DNA of 64,000 bases from Echinostoma caproni (taxonomy: Eukaryota > Platyhelminthes > Trematoda > Plagiorchiida > Echinostomatidae), in NCBI GenBank assembly GCA_900618425.1, contig UZAN01039374.1, positions 60,687 to 124,686 of the forward strand, given 5' to 3'. The translations under genes were made by a program, and so were the position numbers. The notes beneath the pieces are model-generated. The model did not search any database. It saw only the letters and a list, made by a program, of their open reading frames with translations, and was not told the origin of the DNA. Shown here in pieces: positions 12,443 to 24,512 of the stretch (the first letter of the stretch is position 1; each line of letters begins with the position of its first letter).

Positions 12443-13743
12443 CACCAACTCGATCGAAGTAAGCTGCTGCTCAGTGGACCGTGAATTGGCAAGCGCATCG
12501 GTCTGTTGCTTGTCCGGTCGAAATAAATCCGGTCGAGATCATCATGCGAATGCATTCCTGATTGTTTTGGCCATGACCATCACAGTGAATTTTCCTTTTT
12601 CTATCCTCTTTCCCCCCATCCGTTTCATCCGTTCCTGGTGTAAAGCTGTCCTACCGGTCATAAATTTATGTCTCCGGTTTGGCCTGAAATAGTGCACGAT
12701 TGAATGTCTCTCTCTCTCTGTACGTGAATGTTTGTCCGTGATGATTGAGATTGGAAGTTCACCAAGACTTTGTTTCTTCTCAATTCAAGATAGGCAAAGA
12801 TTACAAGGAGACACTGTAACACATCGGATTTAAAATAAGTAATTACTAAAATATGCTGAGGTGTTTGTGAGCTTATCTGGCTACGCCTTATTGAATCAGT
12901 CATTCACTCTTGAAATACGCGGTCATCATATTCATTGATGCGGAAATGTGACTCCGGCCTATTTGATGGTGGTGATGGTGTTTGTTCGCCATCTCAGGTA
13001 CTTAACGATTTAGATTAATCAGACTGACTTTTATTTTCCTAAATCCAAACAAATACTGAGCTCTTGAAATGAATAATAAATTGTTTTAGCTTGAGTATAT
13101 TGACAGGAATGAAACACTCAGAGGCGAATTGTACAATGCAAAAGTTAATAAAATTATTATTTTCTCATATAACGATCTGAGTACAAGTCGTGCACGTCTA
13201 TTCCCATGGGAATTGACGACGCACGAATAGTGGAACAGCCAAACATATAAAAAGCTACGCACAATGAAGTATGCAATTCTCATGTGGTTTTGAGCCCCAA
13301 AACTATACAATGCAAGACATGCCAATTGATATTGTACGTGTGTATGTGTGGAAAATCTTGCTAACAAAAGATCTCTCAGATGAACTATCACTACAGTAGT
13401 GATTTTTCTCGTGATGTGATTCGCTGATTCGCATTTCTTATGAACTTTGTATGAACCTATTTGATAAAATCCCGATTTATGCTTTTTTTGTTGAGTATAT
13501 CGCTACATAATCCGCTTTTGATGGGGAATTGGCTAGTCACATGGTACCTAAAGAGTTCGATAATTGGAAATGACAGGTGATTTTGGTTGCTTGAAACACA
13601 ACTTCCGATCCAATGTAATGATGATAGCAATCTCCTAGTACCCAGCGGTAAATAGATTCAAACTGAGAGACCGAAGTTTGACATTTGGTTTAACAAATTC
13701 TACATAAATTCTTGTGGATTTGGTATTCACATGCGCTGTGCAG
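11893..13743. other. Unassigned; simple repeats
   Basis: GT-type microsatellites lie at about 11930-11950 and 12411-12432, and a CT run at 12707-12718. A 102-codon frame at 12384-12692 begins inside the GT repeat and is probably spurious, although its tail contains a hydrophobic stretch (NAFLIVLAMTITV). No gene is supported. Confidence 0.35.
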
Positions 13744-14417
13744 CTGATACTGATGCCATTTCTATTTCCCGATGCTGGTTCCTACAGCTATAGTAGGTTA
13801 GGCAATATTTTGAACCTTTCCACTAAGACAAGCTTTATAAATGACATTACTGCGGTATGAACACTATAACGTCTTGCTTGCGTCATCATTCTCCCATTGA
13901 CGATAGTCTAGAATCATATTTTGTCTGGGGCGATAAGTACAAATATGAGCGCATCAAACACCAACGAAACCTGGCGGAGATTTAAATAAATCGAATGACA
14001 CGGGGATTATAACAATCTTATTCAATCATATGTTTCCAGTTTTACCGATGAATAATCCTTCAAATATACCACGACCTCTGGTCGAGGAAGAAGAAAGGTT
14101 GACCCTATCGGTTCCATAAGCGAATAAGGGAATAACCAGTTTAAATCACTTCACACTTTCATAGTTCAGTACCTGACACAAACGGACATTCGTTGGTTTG
14201 TGTACAACCTGTAGAAAACAATGGTATTACTTTACACAATAAAACATATTTCATTGACGTTTTAGGTACCTTATGGACCAAATCACAGTTTCGAAGATTG
14301 CCTTGTCCTATAAGACGAGTGTGTGTATATTATTCAGTTGTGTATATTCCAAGATACACAGCTGGTTCTCCAAAAATGGAGATTGTTGAAAAACAAAAAC
14401 AACCAAACAGTCAATAG
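13744..14417 (+). CDS. Candidate 3' part of a split gene
   Basis: Three exons are proposed: 13744-13792 (tentative, LILMPFLFPDAG), 14040-14097 (LPMNNPSNIPRPLVEEE) and 14165-14417 (starting SVPDTNGHSLVCVQPVENN, ending EKQKQPNSQ, stop TAG 14415-14417). Phases agree at each join. The acceptor of exon 2 is strong (caatcatatgtttccag) and the intron before exon 3 is only 67 nt. A further split at gtacct (14266) with an acceptor at 14361 is possible and would also stay in frame. AATAAA at about 14487 fits the 3' end. The family is not recognised. The first exon has a weak donor and may be wrong. Confidence 0.35.
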
Positions 14418-14874
14418 TGTACAGATCAAGGGAGAAAAAGGGTGATAAAAGATGTACACGAATAGTTAAACATTCATATGTGTCTAAATAAAATAACAAT
14501 GTCCAACGATACAATTTTCAGTGTTTCAAAATGATATCAATTATGACAAGCTTTAATTCGGTTTGTCACAAAACGTGGTTTTGGGATTGACGGTGCCACT
14601 GCGGAGTTTCATAGTTGAATTTCATCGAGGTTTGTTTGGTGCTGTTCAGCTGAGACTGCAAGTATGGATCACGTGCTGGGATGATGTGTACAGTACTTAT
14701 TCTACTGTTTTATATTAACCAACAAAGGAATGATTAGAATTTAGACGGTCGCATCTTGTTTGTTCGGTAGGCAAACTTGATTGACCTCCGTGAGTGTGAG
14801 TATATAAATTTGAAGAGCAGCTCGGTTCCAGTTCAAGTCAAGAAAAGCTTTATGCACCCAAAAGGTGAATTTTC

Positions 14875-17800
14875 AGCAGTTTACAAGTTTTACAGTGGAT
14901 AGGTAAAATAATTGTAAACAAAAAAATACAGTATGAGAAATTCTGCACTTTAATAAATGAGAGAAAAAAGTAGTGCAAGAGTTTTCCCTGAGGTGGGTGA
15001 GGATATGCTGACGACTTACTGGTAAACGAGCTAAGTAAGGAATTACACTGTTTCGATATGTGGATGTCCGCGCAGGAAGTAGTTGATATTTGGAGCGTGT
15101 CCGGGGAACTGACAGGGCTTTTGCGATAGCTTGGTATAGACAGTGCCCTGGATCACGCGTTATCCTGTCAATGAATGTATCACAAGCGTCAAGATGCTTG
15201 GAAATAATGAAATCAACTAAAACAGCTCTATCAACTCTACTGTAGGGGGACAAAAGTTTAAGGTATCTTGAAACTAAAGACAAGTCTTTTTCTTTCAGTC
15301 TAGGGATAAAAATCGGGGAGCAGTATAGCCAGTGTGGAAGAATGCAGGCAATCGCAAATTTAATAATACGTTTATGCGGTACGGCCAGTTTCCTAAGCCT
15401 GTAAGCATAGAAGGACAGTTTTCGAACTTTTTTGAAAACGTTGATGACATGAGCAAATCAGGACAGGTTATGGGTAAGGGTGACACCAAGGTATTTAACA
15501 TATACAGATTTGGGAATGCTTTGAGTGTTAATTCTAAGATCAGGGAGATAATCAATTAATAAAAAATAACGAGGACCGGTTCTAAGACTAAATAAAACTT
15601 CGATGCACTTAATGACGTTAATTTCAAAGGATCGGGTCACAGACCAATCGTGAAATTCATTAAGACTGTCCTGGAGAGGTCAAAAACTGTCTGAAATAGG
15701 GGCTGGGCAACCAATCACAATATCATCAGCATACTTACAAGCAATAAAGTTGGTGGGAATGGGCAGATTTTGTATATACATGGAAAACAAGAAAGAGAAC
15801 AAAATGGCACCCTGAAAAACACCGACTTCAATGTTAATAGAGAAGGATAGTACACCACTTAGTGAAGTAAACTGAGTCCTACGGGAGAAGTAGTTGATTA
15901 GTATATTCAGGACTTCAGGAGTTAGATCACACTCAGAAAGACAATCAATAAGCACACTTTGGTCGAGAGAACCAAAAGCGTTTGTATAGACAAGAAAAGT
16001 TAAACGAGTGGTACCAGCGCCTTTGTCTAAGACGGAAGCAACAGAATGAACAATATGAGCAACGACGTCAAGTGTGGATAAATGGATTTTATAAGCAAAT
16101 TGTAAAGGGTCATGAGAGTTACACTGGAGTATCATGCGGTGCAGCAAAACACTTTCAAAAGCCTTCAGCAACACAGATGTGCTGGCAATAGGACGGTACT
16201 TTGACGATCCTTTCTTTGGGGTTGGTCTGATCCGGGCTGACCTCCAACAATCAAGGATCGCTCCAGATGACAGACAAGTACTGAACAACTCGGCAATGGG
16301 TGTCGCAAGCTGGTCGGCGCAGGCTTCCAACAAATGAGAAGCTAATCCATCGAGACCATGAGCTTTAATGCCTTGAGTCTCCTCAAAACCTGGAGGGCCT
16401 CGTCCGGAGAAACAGGGTTTATTACATCATGGGTAGGAAAAGGAGGTGGGAGGGAGCTAGATGCAGGTACAGAAGCAAATTGACGGTTAAGTTCCTCAAC
16501 GTTGGGACAAGAANNNNNNNNNNNNNNNNNNNNNNNNNNNNNNNNNNNNNNNNNNNNNNNNNNNNNNNNNNNNNNNNNNNNNNNNNNNNNNNNNNNNNNN
16601 NNNNNNNNNNNNNNNNNNNNNNNNNNNNNNNNNNNNNNNNNNNNNNNNNNNNNNNNNNNNNNNNNNNNNNNNNNNNNNNNNNNNNNNNNNNNNNNNNNNN
16701 NNNNNNNNNNNNNNNNNNNNNNNNNNNNNNNNNNNNNNNNNNNNNNNNNNNNNNNNNNNNNNNNNNNNNNNNNNNNNNNNNNNNNNNNNNNNNNNNNNNN
16801 NNNNNNNNNNNNNNNNNNNNNNNNNNNNNNNNNNNNNNNNNNNNNNNNNNNNNNNNNNNNNNNNNNNNNNNNNNNNNNNNNNNNNNNNNNNNNNNNNNNN
16901 NNNNNNNNNNNNNNNNNNNNNNNNNNNNNNNNNNNNNNNNNNNNNNNNNNNNNNNAACGTTGGGACAAGAACTGATGCGTGAGCCACAGAGTTTCCACAA
17001 GGTAGTCCACATCTCACGAAAGATTTTGTTGCCCAAAACAGTCTCGACGTACATTCCGTTCAGGTGTCTTACTTCTACAATAATCAGAACAGAGAGTTCT
17101 TTGACACTGTTACGCTTGCCGGCCATATCTGCCGTCTCTTTAGGACGACGAAGTCGCTTGGACAAGGGGAGGAAAACCTATCGGTTCGAATATAAATAGT
17201 TTCAACAGGACACCATTGGTCATAACAGAAATTAAGATAATCGGTAAGGTGTTCACAAGAAGAAGACAGTGGATTGTTGGAGAACACAGAAAAGTCAGTA
17301 GAAGAAACTAAGTGCCGCAGTCGGGACAAATTCTCAGGAGAACAATTTCTCTTCCGTAGCCTACGGTAAGTGGGCCGTGCATGAAGGCAGTGATTAATTT
17401 TACAATATATTTTGGGGTAAAGAAGAATGGTACAATGGTCAGAAGTACCAATTGGGGCTCGTTTAAAAACGTGAAACACATTGGGACTGTTTATGTAAAT
17501 GCCATCAAGAGTATCAAAGCGATTAAAGTCACCAGCGGTAAAACATAAAGACTGGTCAATAAAACTGGCGAATTGCGTTACTACAGTATCAGAAAAGAGC
17601 CTTAAGTCGGAGCGAGTGTATTGGGGGCAATATAAATATTCACAAAGTAAATGAAGCGAAATCTGCTGAGAAAGCGGGGCTTGAAGCAAACAAAATTACA
17701 ATTAATTTTACTTGTTGAGTACGAAAAAATCATACTAGTGTTCTTACACCAACTTCGATTCATGAAAGTGACCACTCCGCCACCTCGGTTGCGAACTTTC

Positions 17801-18000
17801 ACAACCCGATCACTCCTGAAAATATCACAGCCGTCTAGTCCGACCACATCATCCTCAATATCTGGGTGTAACCAGCTTTCCTGAAGTAAAATGACTCGCA
17901 CACTTTTGCACTGTTTCTGTTGCACTAGATTCTGGGCCTCATCGATTTTTCCCACAAGTCAGCGAATGTTACTTGAACAAATGGACGGAATGGTCATCCT
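14875..18000 (-). mobile_element. Non-LTR retrotransposon (CR1/Jockey-like LINE), inactive
   Basis: On the minus strand, an apurinic-type endonuclease reads from about 18000 down to 17400: VILLQESWL, GGGVVTFMNRSW, TAGDFNRFDT, then GTSDHCTILL. The reverse transcriptase follows (about 16440-15690): RPTPKKGSSKYRPIAST, NAFGSLDQ, KYADDIVIG (YADD box at about 15722-15736). The C-terminal part (VKYLGVTLTHNLS, RVDRAVLVD, TRDPGH) ends near 14875. The element is dead: the frame is broken by stops and shifts, and the first catalytic Asp of the palm is Val (GTC at 15989-15991). An N gap (16514-16955) lies between the two domains. Length is about 2.7 kb without the gap. I cannot fix the clade more precisely by eye. 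Confidence 0.85.
16514..16955. other. Assembly gap of 442 n, probably artificial
   Basis: The 16 bases before the gap (aacgttgggacaagaa, 16498-16513) are repeated exactly after it (16956-16971). Collapsing the overlap keeps the minus-strand LINE frame open (SSCPNV on both sides). The gap probably holds no real sequence. Confidence 0.8.
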
Positions 18001-19087
18001 GTTGATGGAACTTCGCCGGAGAGCAAACCGCCAGCCAGCGCGATGCATTTAATGGTGACCTTGACGTTCATTTCTCAACCGTTTGTAACGATTCCTCACG
18101 GAATGGGAAAAAGCTGAGATTTCAACGTCATTCGCGAAAACATAGAAAGATTTCATAAAGTAGAAGTTGTAGGTCAGTATTTGACTTTGAAAAATTTGGT
18201 GAATTGATGTGAACGTGTACGGTCAATAGTATTCACTGCAAAAGCCGTAAATAGTTGTTTAATTTCGAAAAGCAAGGACGAAATTCCTCCGTGAATAGAG
18301 CGAGGTACTTTAGCGGTTACGTGAGCTTCGAGGAAAAGAAGCAATTATTTATTTTCCAATTAATGAAACCAGACCGATTAAAGGATCCATGAGCTCTACT
18401 TTAGATTTCCTACGATTTTCTCATAGTTTTAAAACAACAGGTGGTAGTGCAGTATTTAAAAATTTGCCGAGTTGCAGGCTTTGGGAAAGTCGTTAAAAAT
18501 GAATTGACTTATACCTAAAGAAAAAGTGACATTTGACACGTCATCACAGCAATCGGAATATAAATTGGATGGCCGAACAAACATATTGTGTATCAACAAC
18601 TGCAACAGCAATCAAAGCAATCTAAGATTTTATGATGGAAATGAAATCCAACTCTTAAAAAAGCCAATTTTGGGCAATATACTATGAACGTGAAACTGCG
18701 CACAGTGTGCATCTCAATAGCAAGTCATACGAAGTGCCTTAATTCAGGTTGGGTGAGAATTCGTTTGATAGAACAGGCATCTGTACAGTAAAAACGACAT
18801 GCATATCAATTCGATTAATTTCGTTCAAAAAGGGTTTTCTCATAGAAAGTTCAGGAAATTTCACAGCCACTGAGAACTCTGAAAGTTATATATGACATGA
18901 TGTTTTAGGTCATTCAAACAATCAGTAACAGATTATTCTGAATTTCCATTCATGAGATGAGGGTTAATTTTGAGAAGAAATATTTGTACTAGCCAGTGGT
19001 TGAATTCCAGACTGTCGAAATGAGACAGTACAGTGTGAAAAGTTAATTACATTTGCTTTTCAGTTTAATTCGTTCACTGGCTTTCAG
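18001..19087. other. LINE upstream flank, no feature recognised
   Basis: This region would contain the LINE 5' UTR and any ORF1 on the minus strand. I find no ORF1-like frame or zinc knuckle, so the element is probably 5' truncated near 18.0 kb. Confidence 0.3.
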
Positions 19088-19161
19088 TCGCGGTTGCAAA
19101 TTGCGCAGTGTAATGGTTTCTGTCCAACGGTCTGAGTGGGGGGAGCACCTGTGCCTGGCAG
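19088..19161 (+). CDS. Candidate internal exon
   Basis: Seventy-four bases lie between a good acceptor (cactggctttcag) and a strong donor (ctggcag/gtaggt). Only one of three registers is open (RGCKLRSVMVSVQRSEWGEH). It starts and ends with one split base. No partner exon in the right phase was found, so it may be chance or the remnant of a gene. Confidence 0.25.
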
Positions 19162-21159
19162 GTAGGTGTTGTGTACGTATGCGATCTAATACATCACAGA
19201 AGTGTAAGAGCCCGTGGCTTCATCTGCCTTCTTCTACCATATAATCAAATTATTCAAATCACGTTGAACCTGTGAGCATGGTGACGATTAGTGAGAAACA
19301 GGGAGATGTAGATCAGTGCAAATTGTCAATGGAATGCAAGATTATGGCCAATCCGCACAGATTATTTAAATCAGGACCATTTTAACAGTTAATATGTCTG
19401 TGAGATCCACGCATCTGTGACACAGATTCTATTATTATTGCATTTACATAGTGTCTTTTTCTACTGATAGAGATTTGTGAAGAAGATGGAACCGCACTTG
19501 TATCTTACAAGCGTTGGAGTTGATTTGGTGTTAAACAAAGTGTGCAAATGTCATAATTACGTTAGCTGCTGTTGGATTTCTGAACGATCTAGTTCTGAAT
19601 ATTTCACGTTCCAGTGGTAGGTACATAATTTTTCAGTACTAAACGAAGGCATACTCAAACGAAAAAGCGCTAAGCTTGGATTTTTTCTTTCAAGTTCTCC
19701 AGGGAAATGCGTTTTTGATAGAATTGCTCAGATTTAGTTTAGCCTAGTTACGACGTACCCAATGTACCGTCGAGAACCATAAACATCGTTTTGTTGAAGA
19801 TGATTTAGTTAGATAATGAAATAACCATGCATGCAGGAAAGTTATCAGGGACCACCCGTGAGTGGCAGAGTGTGAACAGCGGTTATGCACATTTTCAAAT
19901 TGAAATAACAGAAGGGAACGGAAACGCATAATACAACAAATTGTTTGAAATAATTCACATCTAAATGTCTCACCTGTAACCTTTTAAAGCTACAAAACCT
20001 ACCCAACGCGTTTAAACACTTACGGTGTAAACAGAATGATCATAGAAACACGATAACCGCGAATAATAAAAAACGGGGTATATTGTGAAATCTGTCTACA
20101 TTATGACAGGTACAGTTTTATTACAGATACAACGGGGTATTTTTGAAGAAAATCATGAACTTAATTCAATTCTACTGCGATCCACGATGCGTCAAACAGG
20201 GCAAAAAAAACCCATGTTAATAATGAGAATGATTTGTTTACTACACTTGATCGAACCTCCTTGAGCTAACAACATTTCAACGTGATTTCAGTACATCAAG
20301 CCGATGGCAGACATTTTTCGGCTAGCGAAAAAATCGAGCTTTCATAAATTTCCGAAAAGACGTAATTTGTGTTTGTGTGTGTGCATTTGTGAGCAAATTG
20401 ACAGCACTGGGCACAACGAATAAACGGTAGATTTGTTCCACGAGCTAGATTTACCGAGTGGAATGAACGGAGGGGTGGCAGGTGAATGAACGGACAGAGG
20501 GACAGCGTAGTAATGGAATTTTTCGCACGTCTTTCCGCGTCGCATGGTTGCGCACAGACGCATTTACAAATTTTGATGATAATCTCGGCCTACTACGTGT
20601 GTGTGAGACAGTGGTTCACGTTTCTCACTCAAACTACATCTATTCACCACGCTAAGCAGATAAAAAGTTCTTGCGCGGTTTTTCCCCTTTTTGAAAACTA
20701 ACTTGATGAGAAAAACAACAAAAACACTGGAACTGATCGTCCAGCGTCATTAGGAGCACACAGCAATAAAACTCAACCCCTGTCACATTCAGTTTAAGAT
20801 TGAAAGTGTGATAAATGACCCAAAGCTGGAATTCATAAAGAATATCGTCAATGATTCACGCGACCAGTAAGGAATGTAATAGTATAGATATACATATGAA
20901 CAACAACACTAACTTATGAAATCTGACTGCCGAGGATAATCTGGATTTCACAGCATCGTCAAAACCATTCTTCAAAGAGGCCAAATTATTTTCGCCCTGA
21001 ACTATCGGTAAAATGTAAACAATTCGTCTGAGAATCGGTTAAGATATTTCTTAACCAATCAGCTCTCGTGATACATTTGAAAATACAAAAAAATATGGTA
21101 ACATTGCACGATCTATGTCCAAGAAGATTATGCTGCATATGAATTGGTGCATACTGCAA
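19162..21159. other. Unassigned
   Basis: Overlapping 60-73 codon frames on opposite strands at 20342-20701 carry no motif. A short GT run sits near 20367. No gene is supported. Confidence 0.35.
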
Positions 21160-22060
21160 ACAAACACAGTGTTTATGTAGTATTTGGTATTGAATTAGAA
21201 AATAAACCTTTTTAAATGGGGGAAGCGTCACCAACGCAAAATCGATGTGATGAACACGTCCTTCTGTTGACACCAAATTGGTTTCCATCGCTTGACTGCA
21301 ATCGCCTCGGCGATCTTGAGCATCCTTTTGTTATCATTAGTAAAAATTATTCGAAATGCTTTCCCGTGATCAAGGTTGACAAGAAATTGTTATCCCGAGA
21401 AATTTGTTGGCAGCCACAATAAGTTGAAGATAAAAAGTCCGTTGTTGCATCATCGACTCTAGACTATTGGTCTTTCAAAGTTGATGCTGTAACTAATCCC
21501 TTCCAAAAACGGTTACAATCGGTTGACAGCCGGACTTACAGCGCAACCAAACCCAGAATCGTGCACGGGATAAGGGGGCATTCCCATCTCCCGGTTAAAA
21601 ACGCCCATAACTGTAAGTCAACTCAAAAGTAATCAGTCGATTTCAATGTGGGTGCCGAGACTCTTACCTAGGTAGAACAGAAAAGCAATTACGTCATCTG
21701 GTTTTAGAACGCGTTTCGAACTGGGTTCAGCGCAAGGTTGTCATATCAAAGTCCAGACAACCGGCACCCGGTAAAGAAGGTGCTTGAAAAACACCGAGGT
21801 CATCGATTGCCTAGCTAATGTTGATGACGCAACACCTCAAGGGTGGCGAGAAAGCATTTAGAGTGCTTTTTTTACTAATGATAACACCTGAATGTTCAAG
21901 ATCACCGCGGCGATTGAGGTCAGGCGATGGAAACCAATTCTGTGTCATCAAACGGACCTATTCACCACCTTCACTTTGCGTCGGTGAGGCATCCCTCATT
22001 CACAAGTGTTTGTTTTGTAATCTCAAACCGTATATAAATATTGAATTTGTCTGCAGTAGG
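21160..22060. repeat. Large imperfect inverted repeat (two arms ~165-245 bp)
   Basis: The left arm (about 21160-21410) reappears in reverse complement at about 21815-22060. Anchors are TTGGTTTCCATCGC (left) against GCGATGGAAACCAA (right), GGCGATCTTGA against TCAAGATCACCGC, and GTTATCATTAGTAAAAA against TTTTTACTAATGATAAC. The spacer is about 400 bp with no coding frame recognised. Either two copies of one repeat inserted head to head or this is a fold-back element. Confidence 0.65.
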
Positions 22061-23035
22061 CACCGGCTAAGAGGTTTCTGGTAAAATAGTATTATCGGTC
22101 CAGAACATATTGCCGATTAGGGGATTGCAATAGAAAGGATAAAAAATGTATAAAATAAATGAGTGCCCCTTGGAAATGGAAACAAGTGCTGACAATCTAG
22201 TTGGATTGTCGGTAACAGCTGAATAGATTAACACAATGCGATATGCGGTTCTCATACTTTGGAATGACTGGAGGAAAATTGATATGGGAAGGATTGTGAA
22301 AAGAAATTAGGGTAACTGAATACGTTGCACCTTTTAATTGTTTGATAGTTGTCATGGAAACTGGTAAGAATTTTTGGTAAGAATGAATAGCGATATAAAA
22401 AGAAGTTGAGCAGGGACTGACGTTCTCAGACAAAACTGCGCTGGGTACAAATCACATTGATAAACATCGTCCTAATATTAGGAGTTAGGAATAAATGGTG
22501 TCAAATAAAAAAATATGATATGATGAGTTCTCAAACGCTTTTTGTTGTGCTCAATACATTTTTAATTGAAGTAAGTGAAGATAAAACATGAAGAAGGAGA
22601 TGAAGAACATTTTTTCTGCTCCGTGAAATAGACAAACTGAGACCAAGCGGATGAGTTATTTCGCATTTTCTTTTAGATTGTAGTCATGATTATCAAGGTC
22701 TCACAATTTTAAACCTAACTTTGAAAATGCTCATGAACCTGGGAGCTGGAAAAGCTGATTTTGCGTACTACAGAGAGATCACAGTCCGAAAGAACCCAAC
22801 TGATCTGTAGAGGTGTCATATGTATTCTTCTTTGCTTCTTTTTGAACAATATATAGAGCAATCCAAATCCGAGGTGCACAAATCACTGCGATCAAGAAAC
22901 GTGTGTGATTGGTTGTTTCGGAATGCGGTAGAAATCACTATGAAACTGTGCAGTAAATGCTATTTTCAGTTGTACATGGTGCGTACACAAAGTAACTTTT
23001 GTGCAAAATGGATGTTTGACAGATTTGAAGTTTAT
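22061..23035. other. Unassigned
   Basis: A plus frame near 22725-22810 reads AGKADFAYYREITVRKN before a stop. It looks protein-like but I found no splice partner. No gene is supported. Confidence 0.3.
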
Positions 23036-23245
23036 ATGGCAATTGTGAAAAGTTCAGTATCCTCGGTTGGATTCGAACTCACGTACGGACGCTACCTACG
23101 CTTTGCACGCGCATGCTCTACCAGCTGAGCTGCGAGGCCACACCGATAGCACTGATCTTTTCGAGTTACACATCCAACCTACAGAGGCATATGTTATCTA
23201 CCAACTAGCACCCACCAGGGCTACTTAACTTTTCACAATCGCCAT
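23036..23245 (-). mobile_element. SINE-B copy 1: tRNA-like head inside 27-bp terminal inverted repeats
   Basis: Minus-strand positions 23139-23061 fold like a tRNA: acceptor halves CCTCG/CGAGG, a D arm with A box AGCTCAGCTGGTAGAGC, an anticodon stem with loop GTGCAAA (GCA, Cys-like), and B box GAGTTCGAATCC. The T stem is not conserved. The whole 210-bp unit is bracketed by inverted repeats 23036-23062 and 23219-23245, which differ at 3 of 27 positions. The tRNA-like part recurs at about 40330-40445, which makes it a family. Inverted termini are not usual for SINEs. Confidence 0.7.
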
Positions 23246-24512
23246 TGAAAGTAAATTTCGTTTTTAATCATTTCTTTGTTCCACTAGACATTTATTTATT
23301 CTGACCAAACGTCAAGTTGAGCGGTAGTAGTTAGGTGCCTGAACCTTTCATAAATGAGATTAAGAGTCTACGTTTAGCTCACAAGGCTGACCTCTCCCTG
23401 CAATTATCTGAGCAGCCTTTGAGTGACTACATTCCCATTCGAGAAAATAATATTTAAAATTTAACAGCTGTTTTACATTTACCTGCATCCCTCGTTTGCA
23501 GTCCCGGGTTCAGTCAATTATGAAGTCATCAGGTTGAGTCAGCATTTAGACGCCTTTTTATTATCTTCTAATGTGACCACATGAAAGTTAGTATTATTTC
23601 AAGACTGTGCACCATATCCTCTTTATAATTATCTGATATACATGGCATGCTTCATTCCAATTTCCATCTCTTCCAGTAGATTTATTCACAATAACTGCCT
23701 ATAAGTGGAAGGCTTCAAAGGATGATGTTTTACTTCAAGAGAGTTGTTTCTGCCGAGAAGCTTATTTTGTGTACTTACTCAAACCTGACATATCTTATTT
23801 ATAAATTACCAGAATAGGTTTAAATCCTACTTTTCGTTTTGCTTCAACGGCACGAATACAATATGACCTGCATGTGCATATCCCCATCTGAGATACGTTT
23901 CACGATAGAAGTGATTTGTCAACTTCGCCGTAAATTGGACTGAATTATGTATTTAATTAAGTGTGAATACCGATTGTGAAAATCCATGTCAGCGACCGAA
24001 CATGTGTTGCAACGGATTACATCGTGAATAAGTAATTTTGGTGCTCAGAGACCAACTGAAATGTGCAATCCAAATGTGCACATGATCAAAATCCGATTTT
24101 TTCATTTGAATACAAAGAGGTTTTATAAAATCTGTATAGAAAGTAAAGCTTTTTACTAGGATAACATACTAGCAAAACTCGGTTAGAAGTGTGTATGTGT
24201 ATACATGTCAGTGCTATGGATAGCAGATCGAACGCGCTTTTGGAATCAGTGATTACATCCATGGGACTGTGAGTTTCAAACTACAACAGGTAATGATGGA
24301 ATGGGCAAAGTAGTGAATCAGATAAAAAGAAAACTTTTTATTTGCAGGGCTATACGGCCTTGACATATCTTGACAGTGTAATCTCGAATACACTTTAGGG
24401 GTAATGGCCTAAGTCGTTTAACGATTACCACTCTGAGTCTGAATACATCGAAAGTCCTTAAAGTGTTTTACAAACACAAAGAGAACTTTGGTTTACATGA
24501 GTTGTATTCCAG
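23246..24512. other. Unassigned
   Basis: AT-rich DNA; no frame, repeat or RNA gene recognised. Confidence 0.4.

Noticed and set aside
12384..12692. 102-codon frame as a membrane protein gene
   Set aside because: Starts in a GT microsatellite, has no splice or 3' signals, and overlaps minus frames.
16342..17199. Long frames crossing the N gap (157-256 codons, both strands)
   Set aside because: Most of their length is N translated as X. Only the minus-strand edges belong to the LINE.
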